From CAVQBL01 sp963710715 (GTDB lineage Bacteria > Pseudomonadota > Gammaproteobacteria > DSM-16500), in contig CAVQBL010000016.1 in the NCBI GenBank assembly GCA_963710715.1, positions 310,001 through 374,000 on the forward strand: a stretch of DNA of 64,000 nt. Reading direction: 5' to 3'. The notes under the pieces were generated by a model. It worked only from the letters and a program-made list of their open reading frames with translations, was not told the DNA's origin and did no database searches. The translations under genes were made by a program, and so were the position numbers. Below are positions 46,293-55,282 of this stretch, in pieces (within the stretch, counting starts at the first letter, position 1; each line of letters opens with the position of its first letter).

Positions 46293-47753
46293 TCACTGCG
46301 TGGCACTCGCAACGACACATGAAGTAGACAATGAAGAAGACGATGGCTTAGGTAACTCAGAATCACTTTTCTTTGTAACCGTAACATTCCCTTTGGAAAA
46401 GTTATTTTCTGATGTGATAGACAAAGAAATATGTGGGCTTGGATTATTATTTTTTGTTACCATTTTTTCATCCAAAACATTGTTTGTCACTGCTTTTTCA
46501 TCCGTCGCAGTGATCGTCGGATTATTAAAGTTATCTACAATTCTTTTAGAATCCTCATAACAAAACTTAGCAGCAGTTTTATGTAGTTGTCTTGCAGTAC
46601 TGTCCAGTAATTCTAGATCTTTTTTGTCACACCCTAAGGAAATTTCGGTTAATAAAATAGCAGTCTCAAACAACATACTTTTAAATAGATTAAGATTAGA
46701 AAATTGATTAGAATTATCTCGAACGAATCGAATATTATCTAAAGCAGCTTCTAAAGACAAATCACATAATTCTTGAGCGTTTCCTGGTTTTTTTTTGATA
46801 AGATTATTTCTCGCACGTTTAAAATCTTCTAACTTGTCGCGTAGATTTGTTGAAGCTTTTATTTTGTTATTCAGTCTGGATACTAACTTTGAATCCTTAT
46901 TCCGTTCTGCAAGGGTAATTGCTGTGTCGCCAACTTTATTCATTAGGCTGGCATCAGCATCAGCTGACAATAATGCATCTGAAATCTTATAATCATTACA
47001 GTATGTAGTATACATTAGTGCAGAGTTGCCTTCGTGATTAACTCTGTCAATTTGTGCGCCGGCAGCAATTAACCTCTCAACTTGTTTATGATAATTTTCC
47101 TGGGCAGACAAAATTAAAGCGGTATTCCCGTCTATATCAACTGCATTAATGTCGCCGCCACGGTCAAGATAATTTTTCAACCATTCATCAGAAATTTTAT
47201 CTTCTTTAGCTGCTGCAATAAGTTCTTTAGCTAAAATGGGCAGGTTTTTTTCTTCTTCTTGCCTTTTTGCAAGCATTTTTCTTCTTTCTTCTTGCGCTTT
47301 TGCAAGCTTTATTATCCTATTTTTTATGTCTATATCTGTCGCTAGACTCTCTGCAGTTTCACCAGCTATATTTTTTATAGTAAGATCAGTGTCATCTTTT
47401 AATAGTGCACTTATAAGTAAAAAATGTCTATTAATACTATTAGCATTACCCTTCCGAAGAGCACACATTAGTGCAGTATCACCTCGGCGATTAACCTGAT
47501 TGATATTCGCACCAGATTGAATCAATTCGTCAATATGAAAATCACGATAATCGGTTTCTGCAGCACACATTAATGGTGTGTAACCATCTTTCTCATCAGC
47601 TGCATTGATGTCACCACTGTTATTGATATATGTTCTTAAAAATCCCTTATCACTATTCGATAGCTTGAGTTTTCTAATACCTAACATAAATTCTTGTTGT
47701 TGTTTTATTTTTTTACTATCTTTAGGGTCATTGGGGGCTTTTCGCTGCTGCAT
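46293..47753 (-). CDS. Ankyrin-repeat protein carried in the mobile element
   Basis: The 486-residue protein has two ankyrin blocks. The first (about residues 35-125) has DGYTPLMCAAETDYRDFHIDE, then GDTALMCALRKGN; the second (about 195-300) has GNTALILSAQENYHKQVERL, GNSALMYTTY and GDTAITLAE. A charged coiled-coil linker (about 145-175) separates them. The last 60 residues are Ser/Thr-rich and disordered. I start at 47753 because GAGG lies eight bases upstream; the ATG at 47792 has no site. There is no signal peptide. It is transcribed in the same direction as the recombinases, and a role as host-targeted effector is plausible but not shown. Confidence 0.75.
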   Translation of the reverse strand: MQQRKAPNDPKDSKKIKQQQEFMLGIRKLKLSNSDKGFLRTYINNSGDINAADEKDGYTPLMCAAETDYRDFHIDELIQSGANINQVNRRGDTALMCALRKGNANSINRHFLLISALLKDDTDLTIKNIAGETAESLATDIDIKNRIIKLAKAQEERRKMLAKRQEEEKNLPILAKELIAAAKEDKISDEWLKNYLDRGGDINAVDIDGNTALILSAQENYHKQVERLIAAGAQIDRVNHEGNSALMYTTYCNDYKISDALLSADADASLMNKVGDTAITLAERNKDSKLVSRLNNKIKASTNLRDKLEDFKRARNNLIKKKPGNAQELCDLSLEAALDNIRFVRDNSNQFSNLNLFKSMLFETAILLTEISLGCDKKDLELLDSTARQLHKTAAKFCYEDSKRIVDNFNNPTITATDEKAVTNNVLDEKMVTKNNNPSPHISLSITSENNFSKGNVTVTKKSDSELPKPSSSSLSTSCVVASATQ

Positions 47754-47932
47754 TTTACAATCCTCGAAATGTTTAATAGTTGTAAGGTTCATTATTATAC
47801 TAAAACTGTTTAAAAAAACAACAATTATTGTACGTTTCTCGGGGGGATTTCTCCTTTATTAAAAATGTCTTCCATGCGTAATATCTACAACCTTGGAGGA
47901 CCTCTATTAAAGAGATTCATGGGTACGCACCT

Positions 47933-48940
47933 CTACAATGATTGCAACCATTTCAATAACGATTTATTTTCTTTCCATGAAGGCAACTTGGGCATTGGTG
48001 TAGGATTTACTTTTTCAATTGCTGCACGCTTCATTTCAAGATTTGCTCTGGCATAAATTTCAGTAGTTTTAATATCAACATGGCCAAGAAAATCACGAAT
48101 TACATCGAGAGATACACCTCCTTGCAGTAAATGCATTCCTTTGGTATGTCGCATACTATGAGGACTAATTGACTTGTTAAATTCAGGATGTTGTTTTCGA
48201 ACTTGATGAACATATTTTTGAAAAATATAACGTACACCTGAGCGTGATAAACGCTTACCATGATGGCTTTGGAATAAAGGATAATCAAATTTATCAGGTG
48301 TTTCTAACTGATATTCATGCAAATAATTTTTTAGAAGTTGTACGGTATTTTGCATAAGCGGTACTATCCGTATTTTTCTTCCTTTACCCAGTATACGAAT
48401 TTGCGCGGGATTAGTTAATCGTAAATCACCGACCGACATATCAATTAATTCTTGCACCCGAGCACCGGTATCATAAAGTATGCTTAGCAACACAGCATCA
48501 CGCCGACCCTCCTGCGTATTTAAATCAGGTTGCGCTAATAATGCAGCAAGATGGTCTTTAGAAAGATACTCAACATTAGCACGTACAGATCGACGAAGAG
48601 GTATTGATAAAATTTGTTGGCATTGCAATAAGTGTTCTGGTGTTACTACTTGAAGATATCGAAAAAATGCATGAAGTGTAGCTAATCGATGATTCAGCGT
48701 GGTTACCTTGCATTGCCGCTCTTTTGCAAGATGCTCAAGAAACTCATCTACCAGTGCAACATTAACATCTTCAATACATATTTTTTCTACGGAAACATTT
48801 TTTACATCACGACAAAATTGAAGTAATAATATAAACGTATCCCGATAAGCTTTGATAGTATTGCAGCTTAAATTTCGTTGCCCCGAAAGATAATGACTTA
48901 AAAAATTTGTTAATTGAATTGAAAAATTAGTAGGTTTCAT
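47933..48940 (-). CDS. Tyrosine recombinase/integrase, intact
   Basis: The 335-residue protein has a SAM-like N-terminal core-binding domain and a full catalytic domain. The catalytic residues are visible: Arg in YDTGARVQELIDM, Lys in GKGRKIRIVPL, HxxR in SPHSMRHTKGMHLL, GH in FLGHVDIKTTEIYA and Tyr in that last motif. The start at 48940 follows GGAGGT by five bases; an ATG at 48952 lies inside that site. It overlaps the end region of the broken recombinase gene upstream, as in coupled recombinase operons. It is not XerC or XerD by context, since it sits inside inverted repeats. Confidence 0.9.
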   Translation of the reverse strand: MKPTNFSIQLTNFLSHYLSGQRNLSCNTIKAYRDTFILLLQFCRDVKNVSVEKICIEDVNVALVDEFLEHLAKERQCKVTTLNHRLATLHAFFRYLQVVTPEHLLQCQQILSIPLRRSVRANVEYLSKDHLAALLAQPDLNTQEGRRDAVLLSILYDTGARVQELIDMSVGDLRLTNPAQIRILGKGRKIRIVPLMQNTVQLLKNYLHEYQLETPDKFDYPLFQSHHGKRLSRSGVRYIFQKYVHQVRKQHPEFNKSISPHSMRHTKGMHLLQGGVSLDVIRDFLGHVDIKTTEIYARANLEMKRAAIEKVNPTPMPKLPSWKENKSLLKWLQSL

Positions 48941-48942
48941 AA

Positions 48943-49991
48943 TTACCTCCACATCGGAATAACACTGCCAAATTGTTTATTCATACGAGTTGTCAGATTA
49001 GGAAATAATTCAGCTGTCAAATGCAAATATTTCTGGGTACCCGTAAAATCTTGATGTCCCAGATATGCTATCACAATGCATTTCCGACCTTGCTAATAAG
49101 TGGCAATGTTAACGGGCGTTGCGTTTTATATTGTGTTAACGAAATGCTTTCAGCTTCCCAATCAATTTGGTCAAGTGTCAAATCACGGATATCGCTTATT
49201 CTTAATCCTAGTCGGCAAGCTAATAGCAACATTGCATAGTCTCGCTTTCCTCTCGGTGAACTTCGATCGACTGCTGATAACAATTTGTCTAGAAGTTCTC
49301 TGTCCCAAACAGATGGGATTTTGGCATGACGCGCAACATGAACAGATGGTAATGATTTGCTAATATCTCGCGTTATAATTCCTCGTAAAAATAGGTATTT
49401 TAGAAATTGTCTAAGATCAGAAATAACTCTAGATATTGTTTTAGTGCTAAATCGCCATAATGTGCTTATGAATTCTGACAAATGCTGGGGTTGTATTTGT
49501 TCAAATGTTTTTACATCCTGTTTTTCGGCAAAATCCAAGAACAAACTGATTTGTCGTATCCGTTCGTTATAGCAATATTTACCAATATAACGTTTTTCTT
49601 TACAATATTTTACATACTCATGTAAGACCCTTTTCATTGCCGACGATATTTTAAGTTTTTGTACGATTGTGTTAATTCGTTCAAAATAACCAAAGCGTGA
49701 AAATTGCCAAAGTATTTTTAAACTATACTCGGCATGTTTACGTCAACCTTTAACTTCTTTTGTTAACTCTCCTGATTTAATATCATAATACTCTAAAAAT
49801 TGGATGATCAGATTTTCAGTTAGCTTATTTTCAAAATCATTCTGTTTTGCAAACTTGATTAACCGATTCCAAACAGATTGATAACGCCGTATCGAACGAC
49901 AGTTATACTGAAGGGATTGCAACTTGGATAATGCACCAAATATTAATTCATCCAAAGTGGGTTTCTTTGACGTAGATTTTTTAGGTTTCAT
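48943..49991 (-). pseudogene. Second tyrosine recombinase, broken by a stop and a deletion
   Basis: The N-terminal part (MKPKKSTSKKPTLDELIFG to LTKEVKG) ends at an in-frame TGA at 49743-49745. The same frame continues as RKHAEYSLKILWQFSRFGY and joins the 49071-49637 segment, which holds the catalytic Arg box (LACRLGLRISDIRDL). After LPLISKVGNAL about 90 codons including the HxxR box are missing, and the end (IAYLGHQDFTGTQKYLHL to SVIPMWR) follows in another frame to a stop at 48943. Both lesions are too large or of the wrong type to be base-calling errors, so the gene is dead. Confidence 0.85.
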
Positions 49992-50067
49992 AACTACCTC
50001 CGTGAATACGGCAATGGTTGTTATTGCCTTACAGAAATAGTATGAACCTTAATTATTATAATGGATT

Positions 50068-50152
50068 TTATGTGCAGTAATTTTTGATTAAGCTGCTATT
50101 AAATCAGGAGTTTTTTTGCCTACAACACATAATAACTTACAAACCACAATAA
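50068..50152. repeat. Right terminal inverted repeat
   Basis: This is the partner of 46064-46148. Its outer end touches a truncated hicB sequence four bases later. Confidence 0.88.
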
Positions 50153-50155
50153 GGA

Positions 50156-50206
50156 TTAAAACGATCTACTTTTTTGCAAAGAGCAGCTGAGAAATACTTG
50201 CAACAG
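50156..50206 (+). pseudogene. hicB C-terminal remnant
   Basis: The 51 bases align with about 43872-43922 of intact hicB with six or so mismatches and encode LKRSTFLQRAAEKYLQQ. The rest of the gene is absent; the mobile element lies directly upstream. The divergence shows it came from a different hicB copy. Confidence 0.8.
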
Positions 50207-50463
50207 ACGGTGCTATGCCCACTTGTTAATAGTAAAGCGAGTATATCGGAAGCATCTCGTATTAATATTAAATATAGATTTTTCTGTTGTAGTATATATA
50301 GTTTATCATGCTGTGTGATTTATAGGTAATTTTGTTGTGCGTAAAATAGGTTAATTTGTAGTGTTGTTTCTCAATTGCAGGGGAATACAAGTCCAATTGT
50401 TATGAGCGATGAAATCAGCATTTGTCTAGGGACTGTTGACATTTCGCTTTATTTTTTTCCTAC
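50207..50463. other. Intergenic tail between the hicB remnant and protease copy B
   Basis: This stretch, together with 49992-50206, makes a gap of 470 bases without an intact gene; it is AT-rich with no ORF carrying a ribosome site. The last 50 bases resemble those downstream of protease copy A. Confidence 0.4.
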
Positions 50464-51411
50464 TTAAGGATTATTTTTAATCGTCGTTTTAATAAAATCA
50501 AGCATATCCTTGTTTGTCAAATTGGCGTATACGCCGGGTACTCCGTCAAAATAGCCTTTTTTATAAGCTGTATAAGTCAAGGGAATAATTCCCCAGGATA
50601 CTACGCCAATTTGCACAAAATAAGTATTCTCATTCGTCTGATTGATAAGTAATAAAGGTCCGCCGCTATCACCATGGCATGGGCTTGTTCCATTGGAGGA
50701 TATTGTTCCAAGCATGGTTGTGCGATTGTAAGTAATTTCTAAGTCGCTGGGCCCGAGTATCGGTAGAATAAGATCAGTATATTTCTTAATAAAATCTTCC
50801 ATTGTTGTATCTGACTGAATTATTTCATTCCCGTAATGCAAATATTTGTCCGATATAATCCTAAAATCACACTCTTCACTGTTAGGACTTGTGCTGCACT
50901 CAGGGGACCATTTGATATCTTGCCAACCATAACCGACCGCCATTGTGAGTTGAGATCCAGATTTTAAATTGGGAAAGGCGTCGGCAAATTGAGGTAACTC
51001 TACAGGTGTTACCCCTGCAGGTTCATTCAGTTTTAATAAAGCAATATCTTGTTGTATTGTGGGGTCAACTTTACTGGTGTAAGTAAAGATTTTTTTGACA
51101 GAGATAACTTTTTTAGCGAGAGGTTTGTTTCCTGCAAGATAGCCAGTACCAACAACTATTTCTTCTGGGTTAATAAAAGAAGGATTATCATCCTCATCAT
51201 AATCAAAAACACAATGAGATGCAGTTAATACCCAAGTATCAGCAATAACAGATCCTGTGCAGAAAGGTTCATCACCTTCAGCGCCATAAATTGCAACCAC
51301 AAAGGGGAATTGTTGGTCATTTGTGACAGTATCACCATGGTAAATTTGTAGTGCAGCAAAGGCAGGTGATAAGTATCCTAAAATAAGTAGCAATATGATG
51401 CGGGCTATCAA
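50464..51411 (-). CDS. Secreted trypsin-like serine protease, copy B
   Basis: It is nearly identical to copy A: about five substitutions in 315 residues, with signal peptide, His66, Asp122 and Ser249 all kept. I start at the TTG at 51411, equal to copy A, because the GAGGAG ribosome site sits just upstream; an in-frame ATG at 51441 would add ten residues in front of the signal peptide and place that site inside the gene. It follows copy C on the same strand with a short gap, so B and C are probably cotranscribed. Confidence 0.85.
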   Translation of the reverse strand: MIARIILLLILGYLSPAFAALQIYHGDTVTNDQQFPFVVAIYGAEGDEPFCTGSVIADTWVLTASHCVFDYDEDDNPSFINPEEIVVGTGYLAGNKPLAKKVISVKKIFTYTSKVDPTIQQDIALLKLNEPAGVTPVELPQFADAFPNLKSGSQLTMAVGYGWQDIKWSPECSTSPNSEECDFRIISDKYLHYGNEIIQSDTTMEDFIKKYTDLILPILGPSDLEITYNRTTMLGTISSNGTSPCHGDSGGPLLLINQTNENTYFVQIGVVSWGIIPLTYTAYKKGYFDGVPGVYANLTNKDMLDFIKTTIKNNP

Positions 51412-51461
51412 GGTGGCGTCTCCTCTAAATTTTTTATACATGAGTGTTTTACTTTGCCTAA

Positions 51462-52409
51462 TTAAGGGTTATTTTGGATCGTCGTTTTAATAAAATCAAG
51501 CATATCCTTATTTGTTAAGTTTGCATATACATTGGGTGCTTGATCAAGATAGCCTTTTTTATAAGCTATGTAATTATCAGGAATAATTCCCCATGATACT
51601 ACGCCAATCTGCACAAAATAATTATTCCCATTTGTCTCATTGATAAGTAATAAAGGCCCACCACTATCACCATGGGTGGTGCCGGTTCCGTTGGGGGACA
51701 TTGTGCCAACCATGGTGATGGGATTGTAAATGATTCCCAGATCCTTGGGGCTCTTCGGTGAGACGAGACTAATATATTTCTTAATAAAATCTTCCATAAT
51801 CGCATCTGGCTGAATTATTTCATTCCCATAATGCAAATATTTGTCTCGTATCCACATAGAATAACATTTCTCTTTGTCGTTAGGATTTAAGAAACAGCCC
51901 AAGGACCATATGATCTCATGCCAACCATAACCGACAGCCATCGCGAGTTGCGATCCCGATTTTAAATTCGGAAAGGAGTCGGCAAATTGAGGTAATGCTA
52001 CGGGTGTTACTCCTGCAGGTTCATTCAGTTGTAATAAAGCAATATCTTGTTGTCCTGTACGGTCAAATTCTTTAGTATAAGTATAGATTTTTTTGACAGA
52101 GATAATTTTTTTAGCGAGATCTTTGTTTCCTGCAAGATAGCCAGCACCGACAAATATTTTTTTTGGGTCAGAATGATCATCGTCATCATCATAACCATGA
52201 CCGAAAACACAATGAGCTGCAGTCAATACCCAAGTGTCCCCAATAATAGATCCTGTGCAAAAAGGTTCTTTTTCCCTGATGCCATAAATTGCAACCACAA
52301 AGGGGAATTGTTGGTCATTGGTGACAGTATCACCATGATAAATTTGTAGCGCAGCAAAGACAGGTGGTAAGTATCCTAAAATAAGTAGCAATATGATGCG
52401 GGCTATCAA
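51462..52409 (-). CDS. Secreted trypsin-like serine protease, copy C (diverged)
   Basis: This 315-residue paralogue keeps the signal peptide and the triad (His66 in TAAHC, Asp122, Ser249 in HGDSGGPLL). It differs from A and B mostly in the loop at residues 70-80, which is Asp/His-rich (HGYDDDDDHS) and could bind metal, and in residues 165-230. Cys245, just before the active-site Ser in A and B, is Thr here, so one disulfide may be lost. The TTG start has the same upstream site as copy A. The diverged loops suggest a different target. Confidence 0.85.
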   Translation of the reverse strand: MIARIILLLILGYLPPVFAALQIYHGDTVTNDQQFPFVVAIYGIREKEPFCTGSIIGDTWVLTAAHCVFGHGYDDDDDHSDPKKIFVGAGYLAGNKDLAKKIISVKKIYTYTKEFDRTGQQDIALLQLNEPAGVTPVALPQFADSFPNLKSGSQLAMAVGYGWHEIIWSLGCFLNPNDKEKCYSMWIRDKYLHYGNEIIQPDAIMEDFIKKYISLVSPKSPKDLGIIYNPITMVGTMSPNGTGTTHGDSGGPLLLINETNGNNYFVQIGVVSWGIIPDNYIAYKKGYLDQAPNVYANLTNKDMLDFIKTTIQNNP

Positions 52410-52644
52410 GGTGGCGTCTCCCTAAATTTTTTTATATTATATCTAAAAAAGAACATTTTATTACTACTTTATGGTTAAAATGAACGGTAACAGATCAGCA
52501 AGAAATTTACTAAATGGAGCAATATTTTGTCGTACACTTGCTTCTTCAAGGGCGGTAACATGTTCTCTATCATTTTCGTTATTGTCAGGATTATATTTTA
52601 TCATAAAATTATGATGTGCTAATTACAAACAGGAGAGTAAACCT

Positions 52645-54708
52645 GTGCCAAAAACCTATTGCAGTGATAAAAAGAAAGAAAGTGTAGTTTCTAAAATTTC
52701 TATTAAAGAGGGAGACTGGTCTAGTAAGATAGTTCAATCACAGAAAGGTAAGCCAGAGCTGTTACAAAAAAACCATACCGTTACAGTACATTACAATCCA
52801 ACGGTTTTTATTAAGCAAGAATTTCTTATAGATACCTTACAGGATAATCGAGCGGTAGATGCTGTCACTCAAAAGCAAATTGCTAGCCGCCGTTCAATGA
52901 CAAAACATCGCTTAGTGACATCTACTGTAACAGGTAATCGAACTGCATCAGGTAGCTCAACAAAACCTTATAAAATGGTAGTGACAACGGTAGTGACGCC
53001 TCGATTCGATGGTTTAAGTCCAGTAGATGAGCAAATGTTTTGTTCTGTGGATGCGCATGGTGGTAAGCTTTGTTTTTCTAAGCTTAGTAACCCACCTATA
53101 TCATTCGCAGATGAATACTCAAAACTCTTAAAACTAATTTATAAACGTTGTATATATGCGCAATTATCTCAAAATGTTAATACATTAATTATTCCACCGT
53201 TGGTGGGTCTAGGGACGTCATTGTCTAGATTGTGTGAGAGTGCTCAAAACATCGCTTTAGAAATGAACTATGCTGCACTGTTGTATGCAATGCAAGAAAT
53301 TCAAACAGGAAAAAATCAATGGCAAGGTTTAAAAAAATTTAAAGAAGTTATTTGCGTATTACCAAATAATAATGATCATATATCTCTTTTCGCCGAAAAA
53401 TATATGAACCAATATTCTGGTTCGATTCCCATCACTTTAATAAAAGCAGATCCACTCGAATTAGCTCAAAAACTAGATATGCAAGAATATAGAGTAGGTC
53501 TTCTCAATCCTGGAGAAGATTGTAAAATTGAAAATGTATCTACCAAAAATAAAATCCACTTATCTCCCGTTGAGCAACAACTAGAACAATCAACGAATTT
53601 AGTTGAGATACAAACCGTGAAAATAGGTGGTCGTTGTGATAGATTTCATTTGGTTGCTTTTCCTCCCGCGTTGAGTCCAACAAATATATGGGAGGGATTT
53701 ACCCCAGAGTTTGCAGACGATTCACCAAAAGAAATAACGTTCCAAGATAACAAGGGAAATCATTGTACTGTATCTGGCAGTTGTGTGTTTAAAGTAACAG
53801 ATAAAGATCGATTAATTCAAGCAATTCGCATTTGGGTCGGCGAAGATCAATTATCTGGGATAATTCAAATAATTGATAATTCTCCTTGTGAAGCACAATC
53901 ACGGATAGAATTTAGTGACGCTAATGATTATTTACAATTCTTGTATACATATCTTCCCTATAATGGCACTTTTTCAGATGTTCCTCTAACAGATATATCT
54001 AAAAAAACCGCAGAGTTTTTGGCAAGCATAAAATCAGGCAAGAGACAGTCACGTGAGTGCGATTTGCAATTTTTAGAGGAGGATAAGCAATATTACAGGT
54101 TAGCCCATTCAGAATTGTATGCGTTACAACAATACTTACTAGTAGGCGCAGGCTTACAATCATTAATAAAATCATCTGCACAGCCTGATAATAATAAAGA
54201 TGAGAAACATATCGCTTTATCAACCGATGAGAAAAGCGCTTCATCTGTGACATTAAACGAAGCTGTTATGCGAGTTTTAGAGGATGCCAATGATTATTAC
54301 CGAGCAATTAATGCAAATAAATTTTCTTTACGGCATGGTGCTAAAGGGATACGTCGTAGTAATTCAATCGATGTTGCAATACGAGATGAGAAGAAAGATT
54401 TTCAATCACGTATGTCAACCATATGTATGCTGATACAACAATCAGGGTGTAGTAAAACTTCGCTTTCATTTTTTATGCTGCAATCACTGAAGCAAAATCT
54501 TACTTTGCTAGAGCAAATTGATAACAACTTGGCTTTATCGGTTAAAGGGTTAAACGCATCAGGATTGTTTGCATACAGTAAACGTCGTGCAATGGTTGCG
54601 GAGTTTATAAATAAACTTTCTTCTAATTCTAAATTACAAGGAAATAACTCTTCAATTGCGGAAAGTGCTTTACAGTTAGGTAATAAGCTATTAAGAAGCT
54701 ATAAATAA
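52645..54708 (+). CDS. Large hypothetical protein, effector candidate
   Basis: I do not recognise this 687-residue protein. The start is GTG at 52645 after AGGAGAG. Residues about 150-250 (NTLIIPPLVGLGTSLSRL and the helix before it) weakly resemble the core of a macro domain, but no ADP-ribose-binding motif is clear. The C-terminal third is helical. There is no signal peptide or membrane segment. It lies in the island between the proteases and a decayed restriction locus. Confidence 0.55.
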   Translation: MPKTYCSDKKKESVVSKISIKEGDWSSKIVQSQKGKPELLQKNHTVTVHYNPTVFIKQEFLIDTLQDNRAVDAVTQKQIASRRSMTKHRLVTSTVTGNRTASGSSTKPYKMVVTTVVTPRFDGLSPVDEQMFCSVDAHGGKLCFSKLSNPPISFADEYSKLLKLIYKRCIYAQLSQNVNTLIIPPLVGLGTSLSRLCESAQNIALEMNYAALLYAMQEIQTGKNQWQGLKKFKEVICVLPNNNDHISLFAEKYMNQYSGSIPITLIKADPLELAQKLDMQEYRVGLLNPGEDCKIENVSTKNKIHLSPVEQQLEQSTNLVEIQTVKIGGRCDRFHLVAFPPALSPTNIWEGFTPEFADDSPKEITFQDNKGNHCTVSGSCVFKVTDKDRLIQAIRIWVGEDQLSGIIQIIDNSPCEAQSRIEFSDANDYLQFLYTYLPYNGTFSDVPLTDISKKTAEFLASIKSGKRQSRECDLQFLEEDKQYYRLAHSELYALQQYLLVGAGLQSLIKSSAQPDNNKDEKHIALSTDEKSASSVTLNEAVMRVLEDANDYYRAINANKFSLRHGAKGIRRSNSIDVAIRDEKKDFQSRMSTICMLIQQSGCSKTSLSFFMLQSLKQNLTLLEQIDNNLALSVKGLNASGLFAYSKRRAMVAEFINKLSSNSKLQGNNSSIAESALQLGNKLLRSYK

Positions 54709-54947
54709 CTACGAAAATATTCTTGGCCAAAGGAAAAGACTTTTTGCCTGGAATGACGCCAACGCAACTTGCAAATGTTGTTGAAAAAGACCACCACCGG
54801 TGGCCAAGGGCTCCATGCGCCGCTATGGAGATTAAATGCACTACGATGCCACGGGCAAACCAATGCTCATAACAAAATGATTGCGATATAGAAAATTTTC
54901 CTTTATTTTCTCACTACTAGAATATTAATAAAGCCAAAGGTGCATTA
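54709..54947. other. Intergenic region with a short open stretch
   Basis: A frame over 54735-54870 reads FLPGMTPTQLANVVE and looks like a protein fragment, but it has no start or ribosome site and I cannot place it. Confidence 0.3.
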
Positions 54948-55121
54948 ATGAGCGATGAAATTATGACCATAAGTGATGTTGCCAGTTATTTAAAAATCAC
55001 TGAGAAAACAGCTTATCGCCTAGTGTCTGAAGGTAAAATTCCTGGTTTCAAAGTGGGTGGATCATGGCGCTTCAATAGAGCAGAAATCCTAGCTTGGGCT
55101 AAGGCAAAAGATAAACACTAA
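54948..55121 (+). CDS. Excisionase/MerR-like HTH DNA-binding protein
   Basis: The 57-residue protein has the HTH_17 (excisionase) pattern: MTISDVASYLKITEKTAYRL, then EGKIPGFKVGGSWRFNRAEI. It is complete from ATG to stop. Small regulators of this kind commonly precede type I restriction genes, which fits the hsdM stub 35 bases downstream. Confidence 0.8.
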   Translation: MSDEIMTISDVASYLKITEKTAYRLVSEGKIPGFKVGGSWRFNRAEILAWAKAKDKH

Positions 55122-55156
55122 CAAATAAATAATGGATTAGCACAGGAGAGTTCCAC

Positions 55157-55273
55157 TTGTTTGAACAAACATTTAAAAATATTGATGACATCCTCCACAA
55201 AGATGCTGGCTGCGGTAGCGAATTAGATTATGTGGAACAAACCTTATGGCGCGGAAATCATGAAGGTGATTGA
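55157..55273 (+). pseudogene. hsdM (type I methyltransferase) N-terminal stub
   Basis: From TTG at 55157 the 38 residues begin LFEQTFKNIDDILHKDAGCG and continue SELDYVEQTLW, the well-conserved N-terminus of type I restriction M subunits. The frame then stops after WRGNHEGD; the remaining 450 or so residues are missing. It is the remains of a restriction-modification locus. Confidence 0.75.
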
Positions 55274-55282
55274 GGAGCTGTT

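Larger units (their letters stand above)
46064..50152. mobile_element. Tyrosine-recombinase element with 85-bp inverted ends and ankyrin cargo
   Basis: The ends, 46064-46148 and 50068-50152, are imperfect inverted repeats of equal length. Matching blocks include TTATTGTGGTTTGTAAG, TTATTATGTG, CAAAAAAACTC and TAATCAAAAATTACTGCACA. Inside, on the minus strand, are a broken and an intact tyrosine recombinase, overlapping as in multi-recombinase elements, and an ankyrin-repeat gene. A fragment of a recombinase tyrosine box is left near the left end. No DDE transposase is present. The layout recalls recombinase-in-trio (RIT) elements with one member reduced; that comparison is inference. The right end abuts a truncated hicB. 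Confidence 0.8.

Noticed and set aside
47933..48940. XerC or XerD housekeeping recombinase
   Set aside because: It overlaps a second recombinase and lies within inverted terminal repeats, and its N-terminus is not Xer-like. A mobile-element recombinase fits better.
51412..51441. ATG 51441 as the start of protease copy B
   Set aside because: It would put a charged ten-residue extension before the signal peptide and the ribosome site inside the gene; the TTG at 51411 matches copies A and C.
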